DNA of 7,355 nucleotides. Origin: Erythrobacter sp. 34-65-8. Lineage in GTDB: Bacteria > Pseudomonadota > Alphaproteobacteria > Sphingomonadales > Sphingomonadaceae. The stretch spans positions 1-7,355 of the forward strand of contig NCJP01000082.1 of assembly GCA_002278985.1 (NCBI GenBank), given 5' to 3'. The notes under the pieces were generated by a model, which saw nothing but the letters and a program-made list of their open reading frames with translations, did not search any database and was not told the origin of the DNA. Within the stretch, counting starts at the first letter, position 1, and the number at the start of each line of letters is the position of its first letter. This document shows positions 6,199 through 7,355 of the stretch, piece after piece. Both the position numbers and the translations under genes were made by a program.

Positions 6199-7355
6199 CA
6201 GACGGCCTTTTCCACCTCGGCGCAGATCCGCGCCACCACGGCATCAACCTGGGCCGGATCATCGCCTTCGGCCATGACCCGGATCAGCGGCTCGGTTCCG
6301 GACGCGCGGATCACCAGGCGCCCCTTGCCCGCCAGCTCTCCCTCGGCGTCGGCAATACAGGCCTTCACCGCAGCGTTCTCCAGCGGTGAGGCACCGGCAT
6401 AGCGCACATTGCGCAGCAGCTGGGGCACCCGGTCAAACACATGGCACAGCTCGCTGGCGCGCTTTTCCGAGCGGACCAGACCGGCCAGCACCCGCAGCGC
6501 GGCCACGGTGCCGTCACCGGTGGTGCCATGGTCGAGCAGGATCATATGGCCTGACTGCTCGCCGCCGACATTGAACCCGCCTTCGCGCATCCGCTCCAGC
6601 ACATAGCGGTCACCCACCTTGGTCCGCTCCAGCGTCAGCCCGATGGTGCCAAGGTACCGTTCCAGCCCGAGGTTGGACATGACGGTCGAGACTACCCCGC
6701 CGCCGCGCAGGGTGCCGCGCTCCAGCATCCGGGTGGCAATCAGGGCCATGATCTGGTCGCCGTCGACTTCCTGCCCTTTCTCGTCGATCACGATCAGCCG
6801 GTCGGCATCGCCATCGAGCGCAATGCCGATGTCCGCCCCTTCTGCGACCACTTTGGCCTTGATCGCGTCAAGGGCAGTCGAACCGACCCCGTCGTTGATG
6901 TTGGTGCCGTTGGGGGTGACGCCCAGGGTGATCACGTCTGCCCCAAGTTCCCAGATGGCGGAGGGCGCGACCTGATAGGCGGCACCGTTGGCGCAATCGA
7001 CCACCACCTTCAGCCCGTCGAGCCGGATGTCGTTTGCAACCGACTGCTTGACGGCGTGAATGTAGCGTCCGCGCGAATCCTCGATCCGGCGGGCGCGGCC
7101 GATGGCATCGGACGAGGCGAGCGGGACATCGCTTTCGATCAGCGCCTCGATCGCCAGCTCGTCATCATCCGACAGCTTGAAGCCATCGGGGCCGAACAGT
7201 TTGATCCCGTTGTCCTGGTACTTGTTGTGGCTGGCGGAGATCATCACCCCCATGTCAGCCCGCATCTCGCGGGTAAGCAGGGCAATCGCCGGGGTCGGCA
7301 GCGGGCCGGTCATGATCACGTCCATGCCCACGCTGGTGAAGCCCGCGACCAGCGC
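6198..7355 (-). CDS. glmM: Phosphoglucosamine mutase, 5'-truncated by the window edge
   Basis: GlmM converts glucosamine 6-phosphate to glucosamine 1-phosphate, the step before GlmU in making UDP-GlcNAc for peptidoglycan and lipopolysaccharide. The frame is open to the right edge. 385 residues are visible and, against the usual ~445, about 60 N-terminal residues are missing. In visible numbering, the phosphoserine loop '[17 protein letters not shown]' is at 39-55, with the catalytic serine at 42. The metal-binding 'DGDADR' is at 181-186, the sugar-binding 'GEQSGH' at 265-270, and the phosphate-binding '[10 protein letters not shown]' at 350-359. 'GEQSGH' and 'SASHN' favour GlmM over the phosphomannomutase/phosphoglucomutase relatives. 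The loop has Lys where many GlmM proteins have Pro after 'SASHN'. The TGA stop shares its A with the ATG of the DUF1272 gene. The enzyme is cytoplasmic and is normally activated by serine phosphorylation. Confidence 0.96.
   Translation of the reverse strand, partial: ALVAGFTSVGMDVIMTGPLPTPAIALLTREMRADMGVMISASHNKYQDNGIKLFGPDGFKLSDDDELAIEALIESDVPLASSDAIGRARRIEDSRGRYIHAVKQSVANDIRLDGLKVVVDCANGAAYQVAPSAIWELGADVITLGVTPNGTNINDGVGSTALDAIKAKVVAEGADIGIALDGDADRLIVIDEKGQEVDGDQIMALIATRMLERGTLRGGGVVSTVMSNLGLERYLGTIGLTLERTKVGDRYVLERMREGGFNVGGEQSGHMILLDHGTTGDGTVAALRVLAGLVRSEKRASELCHVFDRVPQLLRNVRYAGASPLENAAVKACIADAEGELAGKGRLVIRASGTEPLIRVMAEGDDPAQVDAVVARICAEVEKAV

Noticed and set aside
1..7355. A mobile element, defence system or novel gene cluster
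   Set aside because: All seven genes are recognised families, nearly all housekeeping or envelope functions. There are no transposase, integrase, toxin-antitoxin or repeat-array signatures, and codon style looks uniform by eye.

Overview
The window reads as a stretch of ordinary core chromosome from a GC-rich alphaproteobacterium. The closest match I recognise is the Sphingomonadales (Novosphingobium/Erythrobacter-like). This rests on the protein styles, especially the OprB-type porin with '[11 protein letters not shown]' and 'VPTKKALY' segments, and on GC-rich third codon positions. No computed similarity supports it, so the lineage is an inference. I see no insertion sequence, tRNA, rRNA, CRISPR array, phage gene or att-like repeat.

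Left part, plus strand (1-2547): the 3' end of gltB followed 11 nt later by complete gltD, the two subunits of NADPH-dependent glutamate synthase. A two-part hairpin with a short T run sits just after gltD and probably ends the operon. A 162-bp gap then carries a second perfect inverted repeat and small symmetric elements before the next gene.

Middle, plus strand (2710-4959): an exported carbohydrate-type outer-membrane porin, then, 57 nt later, a LOG/TIGR00730-family Rossmann-fold protein (putative nucleotide phosphoribohydrolase). They may share a transcript, but no functional link is evident.

Right part, minus strand (7355 down to 4963): 5'-truncated glmM (phosphoglucosamine mutase, peptidoglycan/LPS precursor synthesis), then a 74-residue DUF1272 zinc-binding protein whose ATG overlaps the glmM stop (TGATG), then, after a 195-bp gap, thiD (HMP/HMP-P kinase, thiamine synthesis). 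The thiD and LOG genes converge with only 3 nt between their stop codons.

All seven genes belong to recognised families and nearly the whole window is coding. I found no convincing undescribed system. The points worth a second look are small: the glmM/DUF1272 coupling, the thiD leader with a possible 30-codon ORF, the hairpins after gltD, the symmetric elements before the porin, and the charged N-terminal extension of the LOG protein.
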